Shown here: in pieces, positions 26,796 through 38,284 of the stretch
Layout: the number at the start of each line of letters is the position of its first letter
Numbering within the stretch: position 1 is the stretch's first letter
Source: Catenovulum agarivorans DS-2
GTDB taxonomy: Bacteria > Pseudomonadota > Gammaproteobacteria > Enterobacterales > Alteromonadaceae
Length of the DNA stretch: 64,000 nucleotides
Direction: 5' to 3'
Assembly: GCF_000568405.1 (NCBI RefSeq)
Contig: NZ_ARZY01000012.1
Coordinates: forward strand, 47,126 to 111,125
Notes under the pieces: generated by a model
Told to the model about the DNA's origin: nothing
Databases searched by the model: none
The model's input: the letters and a program-made list of their open reading frames with translations, nothing else
Made by a program: the position numbers and the translations under genes

Positions 26796-29030
26796 ATGCT
26801 GCAAAACAAATTAGACGATGTAATTCTATTTGCTGATGACGACGACGATTTGGACATCGAACCGGATGTAATAGACCCAAGCAATGCTTGGCACGTGCTG
26901 GTAGTGGATGATGATGCTGAAATTCATTCAGTTACACAACTAGCACTAAGTGGGCTAGAAACACTGGGAAAACCGCTTTATTTTGGCCATGCCTATTCTG
27001 GCGAAGAATCCATCGAGTACATGCAAAACCACCATGATGTTGCCGTTATACTAATGGACGTGGTAATGGAGCATGAAAATGCGGGTTTAGATGCTGTTAA
27101 ACACATACGTGATGAACTGGGTCAAACCAATACTCGGATTATTTTACGCACAGGTCAACCAGGTTACGCACCTGAAGAAACCGTAGTTCAGCAGTATGAT
27201 ATTAACGACTACAAAACCAAAACAGAACTGACACGAAGCAAACTCGTCACCACCTTAATTTCCGCCATCCGAAGTTATGAGCAGATTAACCAGATTGAAA
27301 AAAGCAAAGCTCAACTGTCAAAAATAGTTTCGTCTTGTGTGCAACTCCAGCAACAAGATCCACAACAATTCACCCGAGAAACCATTAGCGCACTGAATGA
27401 TTTATTGGAAATTCATTCTCAAGGGTTAATTTGTGTAAAACCAAACAATAAAGAAAACGCACGGCCGTTTGTAGTAGGTGCGACCGAAGATTATAGCGAG
27501 TCGACAGGCCAGCTGATTGAGCAACTAGACAACGGCCGAATAATTATGCAGTTAAGCCAGTGCTTGAACCATCAGCAGCATCAAGTGCATTCAACTGACA
27601 TGGCGTTATTTGTTAAGAGTAAGAAGTTTCACGCGGCGATTTATTTAGATGACGGTATCGACCCCAGTCGGTTTAATCAACAATTAACTGATGTATTACT
27701 CAGCAACGTTGGTGTGAGCCTAGAAAACGTACAATTATTTCAAGAGCTTAAAAACACCGCATATAAAGATAAGCTCACTGGGTTATCCAATCGTACTGAT
27801 TTTATCCGAATGTTGGATCAATACATTCAAGACCCAGCTATGGGTGATACTGTTGTGATAATTGACTTAACCCACTTTGCCGACATCAATGATGGTCTCG
27901 GTCAAGAAACAGGCAACCATTTATTAAAAGCCGTGGCGCAAAGATTAACAGAAAAATACGGCAACAACAGTCGTTTAGCCAGAGTCAGTGCAGACGTATT
28001 TGGTATTATTGGCCATAAAATGATTGTTAATCCTGAGCATATTTTAGAGTTATTTGATTACCCATTAAAGGTCGAAGATCAGCGTATTCCAGTGCATTTC
28101 AGCATGGGATTTTGTGATAGAGATGCGAACGACAAAACCGGCCTGAGGATCCTCAAACATGCAGACATAGCACTTAATCAAGCGAAAAAAGATCGCCAAC
28201 AATGTTACGCTTATTTCTCAGACACTATGGAACAAAGAACGGCGTGGCGCTTGGGCATGGCTCATCAGCTGCGTGAAGACTTTGAGCAAGAAAAACTGCA
28301 AGTGTGGTTTCAACCGCAACTCGATCTCAATACCCACAATATAATAGGCTTCGAAGCTTTATTGCGTTGGCCTCGAGTTGAAGGCGGCATGATTGAGCCT
28401 GAAGTATTTGTACCACTGGCCGAACACTCTGGTTTGATGATAGACATTGGAAACTGGGTGGTTGAGGAGTCATGCAGGCAGCTTAAGCAACTAGAAGACA
28501 AAGGCTTCAATAAAATTAGGGTTTCGATAAATGTATCTATGGCTCAATTTAGAAACCCTAAATTTGTACCAACGATTATTGATACAGTGCATAAATTTGC
28601 GGTTAAACCACAATCCATTGAGTTAGAAATCACCGAAAGTGTACTCATGAATAATCCAAGTACAGTGATTGAAGCACTCACCTTGTTGAAAGCAGAAGGC
28701 ATTCAAGTATCACTGGATGATTTTGGTACAGGTTTTAGCTCATTAAACTACTTACATCAATTACCGTTAGATCGTATGAAAGTTGACCGCGCATTTGTTA
28801 AAGATATCCTCAGTGAAAATGGGGAAGTCATTGTAGAAACAGTGTTGGCACTTGGCAAAAAACTCGGTTTACATACCATTGCTGAAGGTGTTGAAGAACT
28901 CATCCAAGAACGAAAATTGCTCGATATGGGGTGTGAGGAAGTACAAGGATTTTTATATGCCAAACCACTTTCGCCTGATCAAGTTCAGCGTTTTGTTCAA
29001 GAACACCAAAACACGCTAAGCCATCACTAA
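26796..29030 (+). CDS. Response regulator with DUF3369, degenerate GGDEF and EAL domains
   Basis: 744 residues from the ATG at 26796; an in-frame GTG 45 bases upstream would add an unlikely hydrophobic stretch. An acidic N-terminus leads into a receiver (about 35-160, VVDDDAE and LMDVVMEHE), a DUF3369 sensory domain (about 175-320), a GGDEF domain and an EAL domain (about 495-735). The GGDEF site reads SADVF, so cyclase activity should be lost. The EAL site is intact (FEALLRWP, ELEITESVLM, DDFGTGFSSL, KVDRAFV), so it should hydrolyse cyclic-di-GMP. No kinase is adjacent. Confidence 0.88.
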   Translation: MLQNKLDDVILFADDDDDLDIEPDVIDPSNAWHVLVVDDDAEIHSVTQLALSGLETLGKPLYFGHAYSGEESIEYMQNHHDVAVILMDVVMEHENAGLDAVKHIRDELGQTNTRIILRTGQPGYAPEETVVQQYDINDYKTKTELTRSKLVTTLISAIRSYEQINQIEKSKAQLSKIVSSCVQLQQQDPQQFTRETISALNDLLEIHSQGLICVKPNNKENARPFVVGATEDYSESTGQLIEQLDNGRIIMQLSQCLNHQQHQVHSTDMALFVKSKKFHAAIYLDDGIDPSRFNQQLTDVLLSNVGVSLENVQLFQELKNTAYKDKLTGLSNRTDFIRMLDQYIQDPAMGDTVVIIDLTHFADINDGLGQETGNHLLKAVAQRLTEKYGNNSRLARVSADVFGIIGHKMIVNPEHILELFDYPLKVEDQRIPVHFSMGFCDRDANDKTGLRILKHADIALNQAKKDRQQCYAYFSDTMEQRTAWRLGMAHQLREDFEQEKLQVWFQPQLDLNTHNIIGFEALLRWPRVEGGMIEPEVFVPLAEHSGLMIDIGNWVVEESCRQLKQLEDKGFNKIRVSINVSMAQFRNPKFVPTIIDTVHKFAVKPQSIELEITESVLMNNPSTVIEALTLLKAEGIQVSLDDFGTGFSSLNYLHQLPLDRMKVDRAFVKDILSENGEVIVETVLALGKKLGLHTIAEGVEELIQERKLLDMGCEEVQGFLYAKPLSPDQVQRFVQEHQNTLSHH

Positions 29031-29041
29031 TAAACAGATGC

Positions 29042-29080
29042 AAACATGAGGTTGAGCATTTAGACTTAACCTCATGTTTT
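29042..29080 (+). terminator. Terminator after the EAL regulator
   Basis: A 15-base stem (AAACATGAGGTT / AACCTCATGTTT plus three inner pairs, one G-T) with an 8-base loop and T's after it, 12 bases past the stop. Confidence 0.85.
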
Positions 29081-29173
29081 AAATGCAACATCAACGAATC
29101 CTTATCTTTTTACGTCACAACTTATTGTTATTCAGTATAAAAAACGCTGTACATTTATGTCACTTTCATTAAA

Positions 29174-29198
29174 ATTAATGAGAACAATTCTCATTAAT
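29174..29198. promoter_or_regulatory. Fur box upstream of fbpABC
   Basis: A 25-base palindrome with one imperfect pair at the centre; its core is AATGAGAACAATTCTCATT (29177-29195), very close to the Fur consensus. It lies 14 bases before the fbpA start, where bound Fur would block transcription in iron-replete cells. Confidence 0.88.
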
Positions 29199-29211
29199 AA
29201 ACAGAGACTTT

Positions 29212-30216
29212 ATGAAACTTTTTAGCTTTATCTTACTTACGATACTTAGCCTACCGAGCTTTGCAAAAGACGACACGGTTAATATTTACTCATTCCGCCA
29301 AGCATTTTTGATTGAACCGATTTTACAGCAATTTACTGAACAAACAGGCATTAAAACCAAAGTGGTATTTGCTGAAAAAGGATTAATTGAACGCATCAAA
29401 CGCGAAGGAAGATATAGCCCTGCCGACGTTGTATTGACCTCTAACTTTAGCAAATTATTGCAACTAACCGACGAGAATTTAACCCAAGCATTTAATGATG
29501 CTGCGGTTAACGCCAATATTCCAGCACATTTTAGAGATGACAACGGCCACTGGGTTGCGCTAACTAAACGCATTCGAAATATCTATGCGGCTAAAGATCG
29601 TGTTGCTGCGCCTTTTGAACTCAACTACGAAGATTTAGCCCAAGCTAAATTTAAAGGCAAAATTTGTACTCGTAGTGGCAAGCACCCGTATAACTTGGGT
29701 TTAGTTGCGTCAATGATAGCTCATCATGGCCAAGCCGAAACCAAAGCTTGGTTGCTGGCCGTCAAAAATAACCTAGCGCGCAAACCTCAAGGCAATGACA
29801 GAGCACAAGTTAAAGCAATCAGCGAAGGCTTATGTGATGTATCTTTGGGTAACAGCTACTACTTTGGCAAAATGCTGACGGACCCAGCGCAAAAAGCGTG
29901 GGCAGACGCTGTGCATATTGTCTATCCAAACCAACAAAATCGAGGGGCACATGTAAACGTGTCTGGTGCGGCTATCGCCAAACATGCACCGAACAAACAA
30001 AATGCAATTAAGTTGATTGCGTTTTTAGCGTCAGAGCAAGCTCAACAGGCATACTCGCTGCTCAACTTTGAATACCCAGTAAATCCACAAGTTAAACCTG
30101 CACCTATGGTTGCAAGTTGGGGCGAATTTAAGGAAGATACGCTTCCATTAACCCAAGTAGCTAAAAATCGTCCTGCAGCTTTAAAACTGATCGACGAGGT
30201 AAAATTCGATTTATAG
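29212..30216 (+). CDS. fbpA: Ferric iron ABC transporter, periplasmic iron-binding protein
   Basis: 334 residues with a signal peptide (cut near SFA, residue 18). It is an FbpA/FutA-type binding protein: the N-terminal VNIYSFRQ strand, SPADVVLTSNFSKL, the GLVASMIAHHG region, and the adjacent iron-ligand tyrosines in GNSYYFGKM. It delivers Fe3+ to the permease FbpB, energised by FbpC. A strong Fur box lies just upstream. The three genes are consecutive (7- and 17-base gaps), so they form an iron-repressed operon. Confidence 0.93.
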   Translation: MKLFSFILLTILSLPSFAKDDTVNIYSFRQAFLIEPILQQFTEQTGIKTKVVFAEKGLIERIKREGRYSPADVVLTSNFSKLLQLTDENLTQAFNDAAVNANIPAHFRDDNGHWVALTKRIRNIYAAKDRVAAPFELNYEDLAQAKFKGKICTRSGKHPYNLGLVASMIAHHGQAETKAWLLAVKNNLARKPQGNDRAQVKAISEGLCDVSLGNSYYFGKMLTDPAQKAWADAVHIVYPNQQNRGAHVNVSGAAIAKHAPNKQNAIKLIAFLASEQAQQAYSLLNFEYPVNPQVKPAPMVASWGEFKEDTLPLTQVAKNRPAALKLIDEVKFDL

Positions 30217-30223
30217 GTGACGT

Positions 30224-31918
30224 TTGTCTTCGTTTTCTCAAACTAATATGCCACAACAAACTGGTAAACCCTTTATTGCCAGTTTGTTTATTGGCTTAAA
30301 ACAACTAAAGCACCTGCACATATCTACATTTTTCATCGCTTTGTTATTTGCCACTCCGCTATTGAGCATTGCCGTTGAGGCACTAGCACCCAATAGCGAA
30401 ACTTTTGCTCACATCAAACAAACTGTATTAGCCGACTATATTGTAAACACTTGCATTTTAGCCTTAGGAGTCAGCGCACTGGTGATTTGCATTGGCGTGC
30501 CACTGGCATGGTTAATCGCTGTATGCGACTTTCGTTTTAAGCGCTTTTTTCAATGGGCTCTGGTATTACCTTTAGCCATGCCAGCATATATAGTCGCCTA
30601 CACCTACACCGATTTACTGGATTATGCTGGGCCAATTCAAGTTGCTTTGCGCGACTGGTTTGGTTGGCAGTCAGCCAGCGATTATTACTTTTTTGATATT
30701 CGCAGTCTTACCGGTGCCATTATTGTACTTGCATTGGTGTTATACCCTTACGTTTATTTAATGGTCAGAGCCGGTTTTTTAGAACAGCAGGCAAACCTAA
30801 CACATGTTGCAAGAACTTTAGGCTATAGCCCGCTTAGAAGTTTTTTTAAAATATCAATTCCTGTTGCACGCAACGCCATTATCGCGAGTACAGCACTTGT
30901 ATTAATGGAGAGTATCGCTGACTTCGCGACGGTTAAATACTTTGCCGTTAGCACCCTGACCACAGCTGTATACGACACTTGGTTGAGCTATTATGATTTA
31001 GCTGCCGCAGCCAAGTTATCGCTCATCATGGTGTTGGGTATTTTTGTATTGTTGTACTTAGAGCGAATACAAAATGGTCAAAAACAAACCCATAACGATG
31101 CGAAATTATCCGCACAAAAGCTGACCTACCAGTTAACTAAAAAACAAAGTATCCTAGCCATTGGCTACTGTTGCTTGATATTGACAATATCCTTTATCAT
31201 CCCTTTGTATATTTTGTCTGACTACGCGATTGACTATTTCAGCCAAGCTTGGAATGCAGATTTATTCGAAATTACTCTAAATAGCCTGATAATCGCTGGC
31301 CTCAGTGCAGCCATAGCAATTGTCGCAGCGCTTACATTAAATTTTAGTTTGCGCGTTAAACCGATCAAGCTTCATAAAACCAGCCTCAAGCTTGCAAGCT
31401 CTGGTTATGCCATACCTGGCACGGTTATGGCAATTGGAGTGCTCATTCCATTGGCTTTTTTAGACAACCAAATTAACGCATTGGCTGATTCGCTGTCGCT
31501 TTCACCGCCAGGTTTAGTGTTAAGCGGTTCGTTTATCGCGATCGTATTAGCTCACAGCATTCGCTTTATTGCCATTGCCAATAAAGGAATTGAAGCAAGC
31601 TATGCTAAAATTAGCCCCTCTTTAGATATGGTGGCAAAGAGTATGGGTCAACCAAACCGCAAGGTATTTAGCAAAGTACATTTACCGCTTATTCGTAAAA
31701 GTGTCTTGGTTGCAGGGTTACTCATATTTGTCGAAAGCATGAAAGAACTCCCTGCGGCACTATTGCTGCGCCCGTTTGATTTTCAAACTTTACCAACTCA
31801 TGTTTTTCAATATGCCAGCACCGAGCAGTTAGAAATAGCTGCATTAGGTGCAATTATCATAGTTATTGTCGGCTTAGTGCCACTGATTATTATCAATCGC
31901 TCAATTGAGCAACATTAA
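30224..31918 (+). CDS. fbpB: Ferric iron ABC transporter, permease
   Basis: 564 residues containing two six-helix permease halves (about 30-280 and 300-560), the fused form usual for FbpB/SfuB. Each half has an EAA-type loop contacting the ATPase (LGYSPLRSFFKISIPVARNA and MGQPNRKVFSKVHLPLIRK). The start is taken as TTG 30224, because AGGTGA lies three bases before it. The first ATG, eight codons later, has no such site, so the start is not certain. Seven bases follow the fbpA stop. Confidence 0.92.
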   Translation: MSSFSQTNMPQQTGKPFIASLFIGLKQLKHLHISTFFIALLFATPLLSIAVEALAPNSETFAHIKQTVLADYIVNTCILALGVSALVICIGVPLAWLIAVCDFRFKRFFQWALVLPLAMPAYIVAYTYTDLLDYAGPIQVALRDWFGWQSASDYYFFDIRSLTGAIIVLALVLYPYVYLMVRAGFLEQQANLTHVARTLGYSPLRSFFKISIPVARNAIIASTALVLMESIADFATVKYFAVSTLTTAVYDTWLSYYDLAAAAKLSLIMVLGIFVLLYLERIQNGQKQTHNDAKLSAQKLTYQLTKKQSILAIGYCCLILTISFIIPLYILSDYAIDYFSQAWNADLFEITLNSLIIAGLSAAIAIVAALTLNFSLRVKPIKLHKTSLKLASSGYAIPGTVMAIGVLIPLAFLDNQINALADSLSLSPPGLVLSGSFIAIVLAHSIRFIAIANKGIEASYAKISPSLDMVAKSMGQPNRKVFSKVHLPLIRKSVLVAGLLIFVESMKELPAALLLRPFDFQTLPTHVFQYASTEQLEIAALGAIIIVIVGLVPLIIINRSIEQH

Positions 31919-31935
31919 TCTGATTTGGAACAATA

Positions 31936-32967
31936 GTGTCAGTATTATCTGTAAATAATTTATCCGTTAGCTATCACGATAAACAAATTATCAGTGGTTT
32001 AAACTTGCAAGTGCAGCACGGTGAAATCGTTGCATTATTTGGTGCATCTGGTGGTGGCAAAAGCACTATACTCAAAGCAATTGCCGGCTTGTTAGATCAA
32101 GTATCAGGAGAAATACACATTGGTGACAAACTGGTATTATCCAATAATATAAACATTGCAGCAGAGCACCGCCACACCGGATTAATATTTCAAGACTATG
32201 CGCTGTTCCCACATTTAACGGTTGCTGAAAATGTCGCATTTGGTTTACATCAATTATCTCGCCAACAACAACAGCAAAAAGTAACCGAGATGTTGACACT
32301 GATAAAAATGCAAGAATATGCACAACATTATCCGCATCAGCTTTCAGGTGGACAACAACAACGCATCGCAATCGTTCGAGCTTTAGCTTGTGAACCCACA
32401 ATTTTATTGTTCGACGAAGCTTTTTCCAATATTGACCCACAGCTGAGGTTTGAGCTAATCACAGATATTCGTAACCTGTTAAAAGCACAAAAGATATCGG
32501 CGTTGTTTGTTACCCATAATCAGGACGAGGCTTTTGCATTTTGTGATCGCATTGCTGTTATCAACCAAGGGCGCATCGAACAAGTAGATACGCCAGAACA
32601 GCTATTTAGCGCACCAAAAACCCGCTATATCGCTGAATTTTTAGGTGAAGGCTTGTGGTTACAAAGCCAAATACAATCAAACACCCTCTTACAAACCCCG
32701 TTTGGCGAGGCGACTTATTCTGGTTCACAAAACCTAGCTGAATATGTTGGCGAATCAGCCATGATCTATTTGCGACCACATCAGTTTACTTTAACGCATG
32801 ATCCGCACTCTCAGCTGCAAGTGCACAATGAGCGCTTTATTGGAGAGTGTTATGAGTCGGTATTTCAATGGCAACAACAGAGTATTAAAGTAAAGTCGGC
32901 TGAATCTTTTTTACACCAAACGGTTAAAGTTGAAATTAACGCGAAGATAAGCAAAGTATTTATTTGA
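31936..32967 (+). CDS. fbpC: Ferric iron ABC transporter, ATP-binding protein
   Basis: 343 residues. Walker A is GASGGGKST (about 36-44), the Q-loop is IFQDYALFPH, the signature is LSGGQQQR, Walker B is ILLFDEAFS, and the switch His is in FVTHNQDEA. A C-terminal TOBE-like domain (about 240-343) is typical of iron and spermidine importers. The start is GTG at 31936 with GGAA upstream. It is the last gene of the fbpABC operon. Confidence 0.93.
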   Translation: MSVLSVNNLSVSYHDKQIISGLNLQVQHGEIVALFGASGGGKSTILKAIAGLLDQVSGEIHIGDKLVLSNNINIAAEHRHTGLIFQDYALFPHLTVAENVAFGLHQLSRQQQQQKVTEMLTLIKMQEYAQHYPHQLSGGQQQRIAIVRALACEPTILLFDEAFSNIDPQLRFELITDIRNLLKAQKISALFVTHNQDEAFAFCDRIAVINQGRIEQVDTPEQLFSAPKTRYIAEFLGEGLWLQSQIQSNTLLQTPFGEATYSGSQNLAEYVGESAMIYLRPHQFTLTHDPHSQLQVHNERFIGECYESVFQWQQQSIKVKSAESFLHQTVKVEINAKISKVFI

Positions 32968-33044
32968 TAAGGCCTAGCTTTCGCTAAATCTACCTTAATC
33001 TATAAAATCGATTGGTCTAATTCAACTTTTAGGCCAAGCAAACA

Positions 33045-33073
33045 TTGACATCTTAAGCCAATAACACCAAAAT
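33045..33073 (+). promoter_or_regulatory. Likely sigma-70 promoter of the leucine operon
   Basis: A consensus -35 TTGACA (33045-33050), a 17-base spacer and CAAAAT (33068-33073, 4 of 6 matches) lie about 50 bases before the leader peptide start, which suits an attenuated operon. Confidence 0.6.
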
Positions 33074-33126
33074 ACACCTCAAAGTTACATTTGTTGACTT
33101 ACTCGTTAATTTATAAGGTTTATTAA

Positions 33127-33207
33127 ATGACTTATATTCTCTCGCTAACAAATCTGCTAAGCCTCACTCATTTGGAGTGCGGGAGGATTTGTTTCGAGAC
33201 AAACTAA
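33127..33207 (+). CDS. leuL: Leucine operon leader peptide
   Basis: A 26-residue peptide with Leu at positions 5, 7, 10, 11, 13 and 16, encoded by mixed CTC, CTA, CTG and TTG codons. AAGG lies before its ATG. It is followed by a strong terminator and then leuA. Slow translation of the leucine codons when charged tRNA-Leu is scarce would favour an antiterminator, the classic attenuation scheme. The peptide is not related to E. coli LeuL in sequence beyond its leucines. Confidence 0.85.
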   Translation: MTYILSLTNLLSLTHLECGRICFETN

Positions 33208-33233
33208 ACCTTTAAATCAAGATTTCGAAACAA

Positions 33234-33263
33234 AAAACCCGTGCTCAACAGCGCGGGTTTTTT
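33234..33263 (+). terminator. Attenuator of the leucine operon
   Basis: Stem CCCGTGC / GCGCGGG (one G-T pair) flanked by A's and TTTTTT, loop TCAACA, 27 bases after the leader peptide stop and 48 before leuA. Confidence 0.85.
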
Positions 33264-33310
33264 ATTAGATTCGCGCCGTTTCCGGGCCTTAAACAAACAG
33301 GAGCTAGACT

Positions 33311-35994
<2,684 letters not shown>

Positions 35995-35995
35995 C

Positions 35996-37405
35996 ATGGG
36001 CAAAACGTTATACGAAAAAATCTACGATGCGCACATAGTGCGTGCCGAAGAAGGTGAAACACCGTTAATTTATATTGATCGCCATTTAGTACACGAAGTC
36101 ACCTCACCACAAGCATTTTCTGGTTTGCGTGAAAAAAACCGTCCTGTGCGTTGTGTTGACAAAACATTCGCAACTATGGATCACAACGTATCCACTAAAT
36201 CTATTGCAATTGATGCTGCGGCGCCTATGGCACGTATTCAAATGCAGACTTTACAGCAAAACTGTGAAGAATTTGGCGTACGTTTGTACAGTGTAGGCCA
36301 TTTAAAACAGGGTATTGTCCATGTAATTGGCCCAGAATTAGGCATTACCTTACCGGGCACAACCATTGTTTGTGGTGACTCACATACCGCAACTCACGGT
36401 GCGTTTGGTGCATTAGCTTTTGGTATTGGTACATCTGAAGTTGAACATGTTTTAGCAACACAAACGTTAAAACAAAACCGCTACAAAACCATGAAAGTTG
36501 AAGTTAATGGACAATTACCATTTGGTGTAGATGCAAAAGACATTATCTTAGCAATCATTGGCAAAATAGGTATGGACGGCGCTACAGGCCATGTTATGGA
36601 ATACTGTGGTGATGCGATTGAAGCATTATCCATGGAGCAACGCATGACCATTTGTAACATGAGTATTGAAGCTGGTGCCAAAGCGGGTTTAGTTGCTCCA
36701 GACCAAACCACTATCGACTATGTTAAAGGTCGCGAATTTGCACCAACAGGTGCAGCTTGGGATGAAGCAGTTGAATATTGGAAAAACTTAAAATCAGATG
36801 CTGACGCTGAGTTTGATACAGTTGTTACATTAAAAGCAGAAGATATTACACCACAAGTGACTTGGGGCACCAACCCTGGTCAAGTAATAGGTGTAAACCA
36901 ACCTATCCCAGCTCCAGAATCTTTTGAAAACCCAGTTGAACGTGCATCTTGTGAAGCAGCATTAAAATATATGGGCATTGAAGCAGGTCAGGCATTAACT
37001 GATTTAGCCGTTGATAAAGTATTTATTGGTTCTTGTACCAATAGCCGTATTGAAGATTTACGTGCAGCAGCAAAAGTTGCTCAAGGGCGTAAAGTGCAAG
37101 CTGGCATTGAAGCATTAGTGGTACCAGGCTCAGGCCAAGTGCGCAAACAAGCTGAAGAAGAAGGCTTAGATAAAATCTTTATTGAAGCTGGTTTTGAATG
37201 GCGTTTACCTGGTTGTTCAATGTGTTTAGCCATGAATGACGACAAATTAGGTTTTGAAGAGCGTTGTGCATCAACTTCAAACCGTAACTTTGAAGGTCGC
37301 CAAGGCCGCGGTGGTCGCACTCACTTAGTCAGCCCAGCAATGGCTGCAGCTGCTGCTGTTTCAGGTCACTTTGTTGATGTACGCACTTTAGTGGAGGGCA
37401 AATAA
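35996..37405 (+). CDS. leuC: 3-isopropylmalate dehydratase, large subunit
   Basis: 469 residues. With LeuD it interconverts 2- and 3-isopropylmalate using a 4Fe-4S cluster. Aconitase-family blocks are visible: [35 protein letters not shown] and [13 protein letters not shown], where the last two hold the three cluster cysteines. Its stop overlaps the leuD start (TAATG), consistent with coupled synthesis of the two subunits. Confidence 0.97.
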   Translation: MGKTLYEKIYDAHIVRAEEGETPLIYIDRHLVHEVTSPQAFSGLREKNRPVRCVDKTFATMDHNVSTKSIAIDAAAPMARIQMQTLQQNCEEFGVRLYSVGHLKQGIVHVIGPELGITLPGTTIVCGDSHTATHGAFGALAFGIGTSEVEHVLATQTLKQNRYKTMKVEVNGQLPFGVDAKDIILAIIGKIGMDGATGHVMEYCGDAIEALSMEQRMTICNMSIEAGAKAGLVAPDQTTIDYVKGREFAPTGAAWDEAVEYWKNLKSDADAEFDTVVTLKAEDITPQVTWGTNPGQVIGVNQPIPAPESFENPVERASCEAALKYMGIEAGQALTDLAVDKVFIGSCTNSRIEDLRAAAKVAQGRKVQAGIEALVVPGSGQVRKQAEEEGLDKIFIEAGFEWRLPGCSMCLAMNDDKLGFEERCASTSNRNFEGRQGRGGRTHLVSPAMAAAAAVSGHFVDVRTLVEGK

Positions 37406-38007
37406 TGTCAGGTATTACTCAAATTAAAGGCAAGGTTGCACCGTTAGATAAATCTAACGTGGATACTGACCAAATTATCCCAAAACAGTTTTTACAAAAA
37501 GTTGACCGCACTGGTTTTGGTGTGCATTTATTCCATGACTGGCGCTATTTAGACGAAGCTGGTACACAAGACAACCCAGATTTTGCGTTAAACAAAGCGG
37601 AATACCAAGGTGCCAACGTGTTGTTATCTCGCGATAACTTTGGTTGTGGTTCAAGCCGTGAACATGCGCCATGGGCAATAAAAGACTATGGTTTTGATGT
37701 TGTTGTAGCAAGCAGCTTTGCAGATATCTTTTACGGTAACTGTATGAACAATCAAATTTTGCCAATCAAATTGACTGAAGGCGAAGTTGAGGAGTTGTTC
37801 CAAGCAGTCGCAGCCGATGACAATGTCGCGTTTGAAGTTGATTTGCCAGCACAAACCTTAACGGTAAATGGTAAAGCTTATAGCTTCCCAATCAATGATT
37901 TCCATAAACACTGTTTAATTAATGGATTAGATTCAATCGGTTGGACGCTGCAATTTGCAGATGACATTACTGCATACGAAAATAAATTACCCAGTTGGTT
38001 AAGCTAG
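37405..38007 (+). CDS. leuD: 3-isopropylmalate dehydratase, small subunit
   Basis: 200 residues, standard length. It forms the swivel domain of isopropylmalate isomerase with LeuC. Typical blocks are [12 protein letters not shown] near residues 20-31 and [14 protein letters not shown], which contacts substrate. It is the last gene of the leucine operon. A perfect palindrome and then a strong terminator follow. Confidence 0.97.
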   Translation: MSGITQIKGKVAPLDKSNVDTDQIIPKQFLQKVDRTGFGVHLFHDWRYLDEAGTQDNPDFALNKAEYQGANVLLSRDNFGCGSSREHAPWAIKDYGFDVVVASSFADIFYGNCMNNQILPIKLTEGEVEELFQAVAADDNVAFEVDLPAQTLTVNGKAYSFPINDFHKHCLINGLDSIGWTLQFADDITAYENKLPSWLS

Positions 38008-38028
38008 TAACCATATCAATGGTAATCA

Positions 38029-38048
38029 AGTTGAATACGTATTCAACT
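38029..38048. repeat. Perfect 20-base palindrome after leuD
   Basis: Arms AGTTGAATAC / GTATTCAACT without a spacer, extended by one A-T pair on each side. It lies 21 bases past the leuD stop. It may act as a weak hairpin or a protein-binding site; the true terminator is 53 bases further on. Confidence 0.45.
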
Positions 38049-38101
38049 TTATTGCCTAAACATATCGGTTAAACTTATGCCCTAGGAATTAAATAAAATA
38101 T

Positions 38102-38131
38102 AAAAGGCTGCACTGATGTGCGGCCTTTTTT
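38102..38131 (+). terminator. Terminator of the leucine operon
   Basis: AAAAGGC-T-GCAC / GTGC-G-GCCTTTT with loop TGAT and a T-run. The remaining 38132-38284 shows no further feature. Confidence 0.85.
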
Positions 38132-38284
38132 GTTTGCAATTAGACAAAAGCAATCTCAGCGCGTGACCACTTTCACTAAGCTGTAGCATTTATTAGGTGT
38201 AATAATTGCATATATCATCTATAAATAAACGTATAAAAAGAACTAACAACCAAAACACAAACAAATGTTTGTGCGGATACGACT

